This document shows positions 33,413 through 45,646 of a stretch of 64,000 nt of DNA, in pieces. The translations under genes were made by a program, and so were the position numbers. The number at the start of each line of letters is the position of its first letter. The first letter of the stretch is position 1. The notes under the pieces are model-generated. The model made no database searches, was not told where the DNA came from, and saw nothing but the letters and a program-made list of their open reading frames with translations. Origin of the DNA: Brachyhypopomus gauderio (Eukaryota > Chordata > Actinopteri > Gymnotiformes > Hypopomidae); contig NC_135228.1 in NCBI RefSeq assembly GCF_052324685.1, forward strand, positions 15,616,611 to 15,680,610, written 5' to 3'.

Positions 33413-36400
33413 TCATGCTAGCTTAAGCGTGCTCACAGGAAAGGGTGGTACGGTCACCATAGTCACTGGGTTAAGCACAGTCTGCCCCACCAGTCCAGCG
33501 TGATGGTGGGCCACTACGGCTGTGGGTTTTCCCACCACTGCCCCCTGCTGGTTGGGCCCTGCCGTGCCATTGACCTGGCCGTGGGCTTGTGGGTGGTGGG
33601 CAAGTGTATGTGTAATGTGGCCCACCACAGCTGGCTGGGAGACGGCCACCGATTGCGGGTAGAGAGCAGCAGGCAGGTGGGCGACCGGGTGCACAGTGAT
33701 GTGTCCGATAGGCTGGCCGCCACTAGAGGGCGCTATATGGGCCAGGTGCTTGGAGCCGGCCGGCAGCACATGGTTTACGGCCTGGATGACTGAGGCGTGC
33801 GACACGGAAGCGTGTGCGATGACCGTGGGCTGCGTAGGCGAGACGATGTGGGCCGGCGGGGGCGGTGCTGGGGCGATGGCCTGGGGGGTCACCACCGGCG
33901 CCTGTGGCTGGGGGGCGGAGGGTGGGGTGGAGGCCTTGTGCTGGATGGAGATGTGTGAGGGGAGGGCGGAGACCGGAGGGACGGGAGCGCGGGGCTCGGA
34001 CGGGGCCGGCTGGGGCCTGCCGACCGACGGGTGAGTGGAGTGTGGGAGGTTGTCCTCCACGTCCTGGTCGAAGTTGTCTTCACCTTCTGTAGAAAGGAGA
34101 AAGAGCTTACTGGAAGAAGACATTTTATGAGAAGAATGAACCAGAACCACGACTAATACAGCACAGTGTTAACGTTTTGGTATTAACTCCAAGATAAGCA
34201 CTTGCTTTATCTGAATTTGTGAGTGGGTGTAATTTTTTTTCCACAACCCACGATTAACGTGCAACTTTACCACAATAAGTCATTAAACCGATATATCGTC
34301 CCAGCCCTAGCCTGCCAGTACGACCGGTACCTGACGCCGTAGAGGTGGAGGCCTGGTCGTCCTCGGGCTGGGCCGTCTGCCGTAGGATGCGGTCCACCTC
34401 CAGGACGTCCATGCCCTGGCTCAGCTCGTTCTTCAGCTCGGCCAGCCTCTGCTGGGTGGCGATCTTCTCACGCGCCAGCCGCTCCATCTCGTGCTCGTAC
34501 TCCTTCTCCTTTCGCTTCAGCGTCTGCGGGACGGAGACGGGACACGTTTTCATCGTCGCCACGAGTGCTCCAACACAGATGGGAAGCATCCTGCCAGCAC
34601 ATTTCAAACTATCTTTCTTGCACCAAGTTTGTCCACATCTACAGGAGTATATACAATAATTCTATGTTCTGCGAAGGCGTGGATATTTTTATACTTATAA
34701 GCTTGACAGTGATGTGTTCTGTTTTTATACCCCAACCATACCCCCAATAGTCTCACAGCTGTCTTTCCACTGTTCTTTGATGCAAAAAAATCCTCATAAA
34801 AGCTCCTCCTTTTCCCATCAGTTGTAGCACGGTAGGCAGGGCCTAGAGAGAATAATTCACGGCCTCCTCTCTCAGCCAATAGGCTTGTCCAAAAGAAACC
34901 CGTCTGACCACTTCTGCAACTTAGTTCCACATGACTCTCTCAGCCAGCAGACCTTCCAACCGCTCGCACTGGTGGGTGTGTCTTCTCTGAGCAGCTCATC
35001 ATAACCTCTTGGTTAATCTTCTAGCGTAGCACTAAACGATCGACACTGTGTACTCTCAGTAAGCCGAGAGAGAGGAGGACCAAAAACACAGTCACAGTTA
35101 AAAGGTCTGCTGACCTACTTTGCTGTTGGTCAGCTGACAGTGGAACATTAAAACATGATAGTGTTACTATGGCACATGGGCTATTGATTTTTGCTGTCTA
35201 CGAAAGGCTTTCTCCAGGAGGCAACAAAGACCCAAAACAAATGATAGCCACCCGTTTCACCCATGATCACATAAGGACAAAAAAACGTTCGCGAAAATGG
35301 AGCTGGAGTGATGACCACTGGTCATATTTAGAACAGCAGAAGGAACGGTAAGCGAACAAACCGACCATAAAACCCTTCAAGCATGTTTGGAAAAACAACA
35401 ACAAAGTAAGAAACATGCTTTCAGGAAAACGCAGTCCTGAGAAAAGCTGGTTAACCTCACCCCCCCCCCCCCCCCCCCCCGATCTGCTAGAGCCGGGGGC
35501 ACGTGATGGCCCAAACACACGTCCATCAGCCTGCCTCTTCCTCCGGCCTGCTGCTGCTGACACTAGTGACGACAGGAGCGCTCGGGCACCACATAACTCC
35601 TCCAGATCTAAAGGAAAAGGGGGACACAGTGGCTATGTCTGCGAGCGTGTCCTAGAATGGGCAGGAGGGACGACGGTGGACCAGACAGCGAGAGGCAGAG
35701 GTGTCAACCTGTGCTGAAAACAGTCCAGAGGGGAAATCCACGTCCATGCATGGTGTCCAGAGAGTACCGTTTGCATTCGTGTGCGATTATATAATACTGA
35801 TCTTCTTAAGGGGAACCCAAATGTTGCCGGATACTGCTGTCGAGAGCTTAGTGTGCATGTGGCCTCGTGGTGCCTGATCCAGGATCAGTGAGACACAGCC
35901 GTCTAGCTGGTGGGTGTACCTCAAAGTCCCTTCACATAGCAACTAAACATGAGAGAAAAACACGAACATGCACAACCAATCACGCATTAAACTATTAAAA
36001 ATGTGGAAGAGATACAATCAACTAAATTTGGTAGGAGACAGGACAAACACAAAGCCTAAATTATTTACCCAATGGAATCACAGCAGACATGATCATGTTA
36101 TGCAATTATGCATATGCTATATGACAACAATATGCTTTTCAGTGCAGTAAATTTCATGACATCCAGAATTATATCAGTTTAAAATGATACAGAATAAAGT
36201 AAAGTGAATTTTGTACTATATGTTTTCATCAAAGCTGCAAACTGGCCCTAACAGGTGAGACGGATGTGGTAGACATCAAAGCACTGGACTTCAATAAGCA
36301 AGACTGGACTCCAGGACTGAGAACCAGGCTGATTCTCGGACAAATCACATCTTAGTAGTTTTAGCAGCTTTCTGGGTTTTTGCTTTTTGGAATAGTGACA

Positions 36401-39400
36401 AATGAAACGGTCTCAGATCTAGGGTGTCGGAATCCAGCAAATCCTGGTTTCTGTCCTGGAGCCCTATGGCCTTGCTGGTCTGGATCTTACACGCCTCAAA
36501 ACCAGCATATATACACACAAGCCCAGTAATGCATGTAACAACAAGACACACAAGACGGTCACCTACAAAAACCACTTCCTGGTTTGACTCATCAAAACAA
36601 TCATCCAGCTGGACTCTCCCCATTGGCTGATTTGGTTTAAAACCAGGTGGGAGTGACTAGTTCTACAGTAATTTTTTCATCATGTCACATGGCGTGTTTC
36701 TTGCCCCACTGACCAAAAATGGGCGTTCACTTTGGTCAGCAGTGTCACAGGGTTTCATGAGCAAGAGCTTGGGGAAGAGAGAATTCTTTAACGCTGCACG
36801 TTTGTGGCAAAGTCTCGCAATGCAGAGATACATCACTAAAAAGACTAGCAGCTCTTGGCTAGTTCACTCAGCTTCATGTTGAGCTGAAGCAAAAATGTAA
36901 CCACTCTCACCATCTACTTTATTAGGACATTTTTTTTGAAGCACATTAATTAAACAGCACAGTATATCAATCATCTCAGTTCTCCTCAGCGGTCGGAGTC
37001 TGGCCATGGGCCAGGAGCTGACCTGACAGTAATCGGGGGTGGACTGTTGTTACCGTAGTACTGACAGTGACATGGTAGTGGGTGTTGCGCATAATGAACA
37101 GCAGGGCTGCTGGAGATTTCACACGTCACTGCTGGGTGGTTTGCCGCCCAAAAATATCCCATGGTGGTCTTGATGAGTTGGGGGATGGCGACAGAGATGA
37201 ACAGGAAAGAGGATGGGTGACCAATTGTGCAAACTGTAACTGAACACCTGAACACACATAACGGTGGTACCTAAACCGGTAGGTCTAGTAATTGGGTGGC
37301 CAGTGAATTATGATGTGATGGATTCCATGTAACACATCCTGGTGTCACAGTCAAACATCAGCTCCTATATTATATTATTTATTCTGAATTCAAATGAATT
37401 TCTCCAAGGCTAGTCAGAGTATAATTTATCCCTGAGATCCTGGCTAGCTCCTGGCTGTGCTGCCATACAGTAATAGGTTTGGTCTGTTTAACACCGCCAA
37501 CATAACAATCCGTGTATTATTTATGAAGAAGAATATGTAGAACATGCCATTTCAAGAATGACTCAACACCGTAACGTAACGGAGTGACGCTTTAGTCACA
37601 GACAGTTCTACCGGTCCCGGTATAGCATGCGAGACCGAGCGGTGTGGACGCAGAGACAGGGAGGGACAGCGGCGGTGTGGACGCAGAGACAGGGAGGGAC
37701 AAACGAGGCGTGAACTCAGAGACGTGCCGTCGTCCAGGGCCCCACCGCTCCGCCCGCGCAAAACGCCCAACAGACGGTCCCCTCCGAGTCCCCGCGGGAT
37801 ATCACCACGGCAACAGCTGGAACCCACCACAGTCTCCCTGGCAACGAAACAGAAAGGGAGCAGCGTGGCGAGGGGGTGGGGGGGGCGGCGGTTTTGGTCA
37901 GGGGCGGAAACGAACGTGATCCGGACCAATAAGACTGCGAGACCACCGGCGTGTTCCGCTCCGACGCCTCTCACACACGTACTCCTCCCCCTCTCCTTCA
38001 CTTTCTTATAACACGCCCCCGCCCCCGTGCTTTCTCCATAATTACAAATCACACTACACTCTCGCTTTCAGTTTAGCGATGAATGATTTGTCCTTGGTGA
38101 CAACAAAATCAGAGCTCTGTGCCATTAACAGCGCTGTGAGTGGATGTAGCCGTGGTCTCGACGGTGCTGGAACAAACACCCGAGCAGTCCGCCTGTGAGG
38201 GGCTCTCACTTTACAAAGCATTATGGGTACAGTGAACACGGAGACAAAGCTCGAGCATAAGACGGCCAGTTATCAAACGGTAATGCCATCAATTATTTCT
38301 GGGCGAGTCAACTGACCCAGGGCGTGGGCAGGTGGCCCGACCGCAGCGAAGGGCGGCGTGGACGTATTACATCAGCGGCCGCTCGCTCTGCTCTCGTGAA
38401 AACACGGCGTGCAGAAGCGGAGGGACTCCCTGCTGCTCCCTGCCCACCAGTCATATCCTGCGCCGTCGCCTTAGCAACACCAATCTGCAGGGGAGGGGGC
38501 TGGGGGAAGTTTGGGGGGGGGTAGACAGGTTCAGGTCCACAAGTCACAGGGTGATTTCTTTGTGGTGTGGGAGCTCAAACGGTGAACCACGCTTGCTCTG
38601 CTCTTCCGGCTCCGTCCTGCCTGGGCTCCCTCTGCCTAACGAGCCTGCAGCTCTGAGCCAGCGAGCATGTGCGCCGTGTCTGGCTGCCAGCCAGAGGGAG
38701 GCGGCCAGGGGGGAGGGGGGGGGGGCAGGGGGAGGGGGGAGGGGCTTGTTTGAAGAAGCAGCTGACGTCGACAGGCTCGCGCTCGCCATGTGCTCATGTC
38801 TCACGTGGCCTGAGGAGCACGAGGGGGAGGGGGGGAGGGGCGGGAGGGGCGGGAGAGGCAGTAGAATCTCCAGCTTGGTGCCAGCAGAGGAGAATTCCAT
38901 GTAATTGTGTTGGTGCGTGGCCTAAATTCTCCAGACCACGAACATGCAAACATGTTTTTTTGGCTCTTGTAAACATCAAAAGAGACGCATTTTAAAAATA
39001 CTTAGAATTATGTCTGATTCTTTGTGATCTGTTGATTTAATAATAATAATAATAATAATTATAATTATTATTATTATTATAAGAATAACATTAATAATAA
39101 CTACAATAATAATATAATGATAATAAATCTAATAAATTGGAATATTACCTCTTCAATTCACATCACACTAACCATGAGCTGAAGAAGTCTCATCCAAGAA
39201 GGTGCAGAGAATAATCACACTAATCGACCCAAAATAACTTCTCCTCCAGCTCAAACAAACACGGTTATTTATTACCCAAGCAGCATGCAGCACGCAGACA
39301 TACTGGCATTAACATGAAGCCCAACACAAAGAGGCAGACAGGTGTGAGGAGGAAAAAGTGATGACGTGACATAACAGATAATGACTAGAGAAGGTCTCCC

Positions 39401-40027
39401 TGTGAGAGCGGCGGTGGACGGCATGTGGCCATGACACTGTGCTGCCTACCGCACCGCCGCTGTGCAGGAGTGTGTGGGAGTGTGTGAGAGAGAGGGAGGG
39501 AGAGAGAGGGAGGGAGGGAGAGAGAGAGGGAGGGAGGGAGGGAGGGAGACGAATCTGGCTTTAAAATCACAATCCTGTGGCTGGTTCCAAAACGAAAGGG
39601 AAAGAGCCTGTATGAGCAAAATCAGTCCTGGAGTTCATCTTGCAGCTTTGCACCTTCGATCAGTCCAATATCACTTCTCCCCCTTTGTCCTTTCTGTTTT
39701 GATCGAGTCTTCTAGCAGAGCTGGGGCACTTTTTTAACCAGCAATCTGACCCTCAATCACCTCCCTCACCTGCTGCTTTAAACATTAACCTTTACAACAG
39801 CAACCTCCTCAGTCCAATCCCCTCCACACCAACGATGATTCAAGATCAGAGTTTCACGAGCACTTGACCCGAAGGCATTACGTTACCAGAAACTCACGCA
39901 AATCTGTTACCATACACACATTTCAGGTCAACACAGAAACCAGAGCGAGGCTTAACAATAACGGCTCCAAAAACCTCCTGTTTGTCCCCACTGCTCTTCA
40001 ACCTTTCTTTCCTTTTTTTCCTTTCAA

Positions 40028-40073
<46 letters not shown>

Positions 40074-43000
40074 AAAACTGAATCGCAGCCAATTTCCAGG
40101 AAGTAGGTCTTTCCTTTAACTGGTCACATGACGGAGCGGTGAAACTGGGGGGGCAAACGTTCGCCGTCCTGCACCTCGGAGCACCGTCCTCACCTGGATG
40201 TAGCGCAGGGCACTTCTGAGTACACTCAGATTGGAGGTCTTCTTCTCGTCCACGTTTGGGACGTTCCTCTTCAGGGTCTCGAAGCACTCCTTCAGATGTG
40301 CTCGCCTGTGGAGGTCACACAGAGAGCGCGTCACGAGTTACAACTCCACTACAACTCCTACCACACCGGTGCAAGAAGCGACTTGTGCGACAGTATTTCT
40401 AGAATTTGCTCATTTATGAATACCCTCCGCCCACACCGCCATTACGTTAACTCCAAGAAAGGTTTACATGGAACAGTGTAGGTTATTTAATGAGTGTCTA
40501 GACAGAACACAGATCAAGTGCTTTGAACAGTGAAAGCTTTAAAGGATGTTCCATATAGTTATTAAATAATTCAAGACATGATATTTTTTTCTACTGGTAA
40601 GCTAGCCTGGTAAACAATGAATCTCTGGTTAAACAACTAGGGATCTATTAATATACATGTACACATATACACAATCACCTGTCCTGAAGGCACTAAGTGG
40701 AATAAGGTTTGTTTAGGTATATTATTATTCATTTAAACTTGTGACGGTTGCACATGAGTTAATGTTAATGTACCTTGTCGCCTTACAGCTTTTGAAATAT
40801 GCTCCTAGCCCCATTCTAATAAAACTATCCTAATCAATTATAAATAACCTTTACATAATTTCATTGTGAAGTTCCTTCAAACCATTTGTAATATATGTTT
40901 AAAGGCCAGAGTGGTGTATAATTATATAGGAGCAATAGGGTTTTTTTTTTTACTCATGAGTATGAGTTGCAGAGTTACGTTAAGTAAATATGAAAAGGTT
41001 AAAAAACCTTACCTGTTCTTTTCTAGCTTATTGTGCACCTCTCTGGTTCCAGCTCTGTAAGTACAGGGTTGATGCATTTAGGTTCCAACTAGAGCTGCAT
41101 GTAACTAGTCTGCACACTGTTTGCCCTCTTAATCTCTTAAAGACCCTTTCATGGAGCTTTAAAGTGCACACAACATCCATTAGTTCAGCTATTAACTTCA
41201 TTCTTTAATGTGCATCCCACACATTTAGCAAAAAAAGTTGCGAAAACTATGAAAAAAAAAGCAATGAAACCTACATGACATATTCAGGCATGTTAAGAAG
41301 CAGTGTTCTCACCCGCCAGGTCGCCTCTTCCCCTCCATGCCACGGGCGTCCTCTAGGGCGGCGCCGTTGGGCCTGACCGGTGGTGGGCCCTGGCCCTGTG
41401 GTGAAGTCACGGTTGGCTGAGGCAGCAGGGCGTGTTTGGGTGTTGGGTGCTGTGCGGTGATGACAGGGGCCGGATAGGGCTGTAGCAGGGCCTGCGTTTG
41501 TTTGGGGCTGTTCCCGGACACAGGCAGGGGAGGGCCGGCCTCCGTCTTTATGTGGGTTAGCAGGGGGCGCTGTGGCTGGTGCGGCTGCTGGGGTGGGGGA
41601 TGAGCCTCCTTCGCTGCGGGGCTGAGCAGGGGGGCGGTTGGGGGGGAGAGAGCCGTGGTCAAGGGGGTCACCACGGGCATGGGGGAGGCGTTGTGGAGGA
41701 CCTGCCCTGCAGGGTTAGTGGGGATCATGGGAATCGGGATGACGGCGATGGGGACCGCCTGAGGGAGGGGAGGGGGCGGCGCCGGGGGGTGGGGCTGCTG
41801 ACGGAGGGGCTCCGCCCGTGTCTCGTCGGCCCAGGTCACATGGTTGACGTGCACGGGCTGGATGTGCGGGACGGTGACCTCGGGTCGCTTCGGCTCGGAG
41901 CCGCGGGAGCGGAGGGCTTTCTCTCGCCTCTCCTCCTCGTCTGTAACGAGAGAAAAGGCAACAATCACAGTTATGGCACGTTTGACCAGAGCCCGGCGTT
42001 TCTGTTTGAACTCCCTTCTGTCACTTAAGCAGAGGAACACGGTTGTTCTACCATAAGTAGACATCAAAATATCAAACTTTTACATGCTACTATAGAGAGA
42101 TGCATAAAGACTTTGCTTGAACTTGACTCAGGAAGGAATCCCAGCTACTGAGACAAAGCAGCACACTGCAAACTGAACCATGCCGCCTGATTTGGGACAA
42201 TGATTTCTGAGATAAAATTACCTTTTGGGCTTTTGCCACAACACAAAATTCTGAAAAGTGACTCCGTTGCTGCCAGAAGACAGAACTGTACCCATCGTCA
42301 TAAAACAGGTACAGCAGGACAAATCGGTTGGCACCCAGCCACAGCGAGGGCTTTCATGCTTAGCGAAGGAGGAGTCGGTCTGCGCGGCTGTCTCTTTAAG
42401 AGAGAAGCCCTGGTACGGGTCTGGCCTGCTCCCCAACACCGGAGCGCTAACGTCATTCGGCAGCCCGCAGGAGGAGCAGAGGGAATCTGAGGACAGGACA
42501 GGCCGCCTCGCCTGCAGTCCAGACAGACTCCCATTGGCTCCCATTGGCTGACGAACCGTGACTGACAGACAGGGCTGCACGGTAGTCTGGGTGCCTCAAG
42601 CCTCCAAGGTTGCTGCTTTTGTTCAGTGGGATGAAAAAAATATATTTTTAAGGCAGGAGGGGGTGAAGACTGCAGCTGTTGTCTTTCAGCTGATGTCATT
42701 AGCGCTAGGAGACCAGAGACGCCGTGGTCCCCGCACCCCCCCCCCCAAGTGCCGCAGGGAGCCCGTAACGCAGATACAACCGGCGTAGCCGGGCGGCGGT
42801 TGCCATGGACGCACGGAGACCAACAGACCCACACATGGGAATCCTTGCCCGTCGGTGAGGCCAGGAACCGAGCGACCGCAACGAGGCAGCGTGCTCACAA
42901 AACTCCTCCCCCTCCTGGGGATCCAGCCGCTCGTCAGGAACAAGCCACGAGGCGTGGCGAGGAGAGTTGTAACCAGGCAACGCAAACAGACTCGCGCACC

Positions 43001-43952
43001 TGTAACGGGGACTGGGCGTAACAGGGGTGACGCGAGCAGACTGTTCACAAATAAAATAAACAAACACGTCTCCTCATACGTCCACGTTTAGAGGCGGTCA
43101 TGATCGTGAGTGGGACCGAGCTCACGCCTGTGCACACAGCCGTGGCACCGTGCCAAAGAGGGCACGGCGCGGAGCTACAAGGCGGATACCGAGCCTTGGG
43201 GAGGAGCTGCTAACAGACGAACGGCGCGGTGATCACAGAGCACCCGAGAGTGGAGGCCGGATCTCCCAGCCCTGCCACGCCGGTGCCTGCTCTCCTGACA
43301 TAGATTGTACAGGCTGTTGTGAGTCAGGGAAAAATGTGCCAACAGGACACAGGCATTTGACTTCCCTCCCTCCCTCCCTCCCTCTACAGCACATGCAATC
43401 ACTCACACATGCGGTCTGGAGAGCAAACAAAGCGAGGCACCCACGCGAGGTCACGCAGGCCCGGGTGCACGCACCCCAGGTGACGCCATGCCCCAGACTA
43501 CTGGTACCGCCTCTCCATGGCATGTTCAAGAGCAACAGTGGGGCGGCACACAGTGCTGCATAGGGAACACGGGTGGAGATCCTGCCTGTTGTACTGTCTG
43601 TGTGCTTTTGATCGAGGGCTATTAAAATACAGAAGCATTGGATACGTGACCTAATAAATGTTCGGGCTGAGTCAGATTTTACTGTATTGTGAATTGGAAT
43701 TCACCAAGTATTGTGCATAAGATGTCCCCTAACAAATTGCTGCACTGGAACAAAATATATTTGACACATCTAGGGTCAGAAACAAACAGCTAAATTCCAT
43801 AAGGCTTTTTAGTGAAGAAACTGATCGGCAAAGGACCTGATCAGGGTGCAACCATTGAAATTAAGTGTGCTCCCACCTTAGGACAATTCCTTAAAAAACA
43901 GGTTACTTAGTAAAAATATTACAACTGCATTGGGAGTAGGATCTTGTCTACT

Positions 43953-44039
<87 letters not shown>

Positions 44040-45646
44040 CCATTTGCATTTTAGCCATGTGCAAAAGGTTTATGTTTGATGATGTCACCACACAACACAG
44101 TCAGTAGGACAGGCCAGTACATAACCACCAGAGTCCTGCCGTCTCTGGAGCACACAGTCTTAACTTCATTAACTCCCAATCAAATGTTTTGCAAGGGAAC
44201 AAAGTAGAAATGGTGCTCAAGTCTCACACAAAGTTGTATTTGGAGTGCCCTTTATTTAAACACTCGTACACTCTTCCTGCTAGAGGTACACAAGGGGCAG
44301 TTTTCTTTACACATTTTTTAGTAGAGTCGTTGTTTGGTTAGTTTTGAGGGGACACGGTCCTTTGCTACACCCTATTTTAGCGCGATGTTGATGTCTGTTT
44401 ACGCCAGATAGTTGCTGTAAGGTCTGATATGAGTCTGAAATCGGAGGTACTTAAGGAGAGGGACAGTGATGAGATATTTCAATGTTATTTCCATTTGAAG
44501 GAAAAAGGAAATTTGTCCCAAACAGCCAAGAAAAGCCCTACTTTGACTCGCGCGGGGGGGGGGGGGGGGAGTGAATTATATAACTTCTTCATTGAAACGT
44601 GGAGGAGGGAGGGGGTGCTGCCCTACTTTCTCCCCCGTTGTGACCTGCGCTAGGCGGTGGGCCGTCGTGGTGGGGTGGGGGTGGGGCGGGGGTGTCTGGC
44701 ACGCACGTGCTAGCAGGAGGCGGTCCTACAGCACGCGGTATTTGCTAGGGGCGTGGCCTCACTGACACGTCATCTCGAGAATGAAACAAAAAACCTACTC
44801 CCCAGATCGCGTCGATAAAAACTGTCGGACTTGAAATACCGTAAGCCAGCGTTAAAAAAATATAAGCCACGTCCTCGATGATCGGACGAAAACGCATAAA
44901 CACGAACTGATCAAGTGCGAAAGAAAAAAGCTAGACGGCCTTGAAAGTCAAGAGAGATCAAGTCGGCAATGTCATTATGTAAAAAAGCCCCAGGTCCGTT
45001 GCCACCGCCCAACGCACGACGTTCACTTACTATTTAGATCATTACAATACAAACGTGATCAAATTTGGCCAACGATCAACAGGAATGTTTTCGATTCCAC
45101 CAGAAGTGAGCGCTTAGATCAAAACAATTACAAATAACTTTCCAAATAACGATGTTAGAATAGCCCAGCTTATTATTATCGACCGAAAAAAGCCAAGAGT
45201 CCGCGCCATACAAGACAATCTGCCAGGGGAAGAATGTAACCACCCACCGTAGCGCCACTGGGCGCGCATAGTAGCGGACTAAATATAGACTGGATCTAAC
45301 CCGGAAACCCAGTAAGCGAAATATACCCTAATCGCACTGCCTTCCAGCCGGCAGATCGCGGACCACAATGGAAATCACACTTCAAGACAAAGACTGGACG
45401 TCCACGGTGACACCATCCGCATGTCATTTAACATGCACTTCCTCAAGAAGGTGCACCGGTCTGTCGGCACCGGGATCACTCCGGCCAGAACAGATCCGCT
45501 TGTAATTCACGAGTACCTCGTTATTCTCCACAAAATCACCAATTTCCCCGGCAAACACCCCCTCCCGCCTTACCACGTGTAATCTGTTGTTGCTGGGCCT
45601 GCCACTCCAGGTACCGAGCCGCCTCCAACAGCGTATCGATACTCAT
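33413..45646 (-). CDS. mnt: MAX network transcriptional repressor MNT
   Basis: bHLH-leucine zipper repressor that pairs with MAX on E-boxes, recruits SIN3 and opposes MYC in the nucleus. Minus-strand exons in transcript order: 45646-45574, 41940-41313, 41054-41013, 40305-40194, 34523-34331, 34086-33413; phases agree throughout, giving 573 residues against 582 in human. Exon 1 carries the SIN3-interaction motif MSIDTLLEAARYLEWQAQQ. Exon 2 is a Pro-rich region. Exons 3-5 encode the basic region (REVHNKLEKNRRAHLKECF), helix-loop-helix and zipper (EYEHEMERLAREKIATQQ). Exon 6 is a long Pro/Ala/His/Val-rich tail ending VSTLKLA, identical to the human end. The start was chosen because the SIN3 motif is N-terminal in MNT; an in-frame ATG 34 codons upstream (45748) is also open. 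One oddity is ELSQGMDVLE where human has SQWMDVLE. Confidence 0.95.
33715..33735 (+). promoter_or_regulatory. CTCF-like motif inside mnt exon 6
   Basis: The + strand reads GCCGCCACTAGAGGGCGCTA, a near-perfect match to the known CTCF consensus (CCACTAGAGGGCGC). It lies in the protein-coding part of the last mnt exon, where the minus strand encodes IAPSSGGQPIG. Confidence 0.55.
34190..34309 (-). repeat. Interspersed-repeat fragment in an mnt intron
   Basis: On the minus strand it begins CTAGGGCTGGGACGATATAT, a start I know from common fish repeats, and continues with GTTAATCGTGG-type sequence. It ends about 22 bases from the donor of mnt exon 5. Family and far end are uncertain. Confidence 0.4.
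35460..35480. repeat. Poly-C run of 21 bases
   Basis: Uninterrupted C on the + strand, hence poly-G in the mnt transcript direction, inside an mnt intron. An E-box CACGTG follows at 35500-35505. Confidence 0.95.
36890..37310 (-). repeat. Degenerate interspersed repeat in an mnt intron
   Basis: The minus strand carries CACCACCATG-like, CACTACCATGTCACTGTCAG and AATGTCCTAATAAAGTAG segments, which resemble a repeat seen in many fish genomes. No terminal repeats or target duplication were found. The call rests on recollection of the family's appearance. Confidence 0.35.
37639..37701. repeat. Tandem duplication, 33-bp period
   Basis: The 30-base block starting GCGGTGTGGACGCAGAGACA occurs at 37639-37668 and again at 37672-37701. 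Confidence 0.9.
38700..38860 (+). other. Guanine-rich tracts, quadruplex-prone
   Basis: Two clusters of G runs (38706-38750 and 38822-38858), each with at least four runs of three or more G on the + strand separated by one or two bases, in an mnt intron. Such spacing fits the usual G-quadruplex pattern. Function is unknown. Confidence 0.6.
39040..39081. repeat. (AAT)n/(ATT)n self-complementary repeat
   Basis: An AAT run is followed directly by an ATT run, so the tract can fold on itself. It lies in an mnt intron. Confidence 0.85.
39486..39549. repeat. Polypurine GA/GGGA tract
   Basis: About 64 bases of A and G only, made of GA and GGGA units, in an mnt intron. Confidence 0.9.
40031..40071. 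repeat. (TC)20 microsatellite
   Basis: Pure CT dinucleotide tract about 125 bases beyond the 3' end of mnt exon 4, in the following intron. Confidence 0.95.
41557..41575 (+). promoter_or_regulatory. CTCF-like motif inside mnt exon 2
   Basis: The + strand reads TTAGCAGGGGGCGCTGTGG, a close match to the AGCAGGGGGCGCTG form of the CTCF consensus. The minus strand here codes for part of the MNT proline-rich region. Confidence 0.5.
43955..44034. repeat. (AT)40 microsatellite
   Basis: Eighty bases of pure AT dinucleotide in the first mnt intron. Confidence 0.97.
44554..44569. repeat. Poly-G run of 16 bases
   Basis: Uninterrupted G on the + strand after CGCGC, in the first mnt intron. Confidence 0.95.
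45574..45579. promoter_or_regulatory. CACGTG E-box at the end of mnt exon 1
   Basis: The palindrome CACGTG is the preferred site of MAX complexes, including MNT. Here it forms the last six bases of coding exon 1, just before the GT donor on the minus strand. Use as a binding site is inference. Confidence 0.4.

Larger units (their letters stand above)
34524..40193 (-). other. Large mnt intron between the two helix-loop-helix/zipper exons
   Basis: This 5.7 kb intron mixes AT-rich and very GC-rich DNA. It holds a 21-base poly-C run (35460-35480), a degenerate repeat (about 36890-37310), a 33-bp tandem duplication (37639-37701), guanine-rich tracts (38700-38860), an AAT/ATT repeat (39040-39081), a purine tract (39486-39549) and a CT repeat (40031-40071). 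Long open frames in its GC-rich part (for example 37552-38052, minus) look like chance. No extra exon was recognised. Confidence 0.6.
41941..45573 (-). other. First intron of mnt
   Basis: The intron is 3.6 kb. The half next to exon 2 (about 42,200-43,560) is GC- and CpG-rich and has several long chance frames (for example 42298-42834, minus) without recognisable protein. It also holds an AT microsatellite (43955-44034) and a run of 16 G (44554-44569). The part near exon 1 (44,700-45,570) is CpG-rich and may belong to the promoter region. Confidence 0.6.

Noticed and set aside
37552-38052. 166-codon minus frame in the GC-rich part of an mnt intron
   Set aside because: GC-rich DNA gives long frames by chance; the sequence is low-complexity and has no homology I know.
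42298-42834. 178-codon minus frame in the first mnt intron
   Set aside because: Same GC-rich effect, no recognisable domain, and overlapping frames on both strands.
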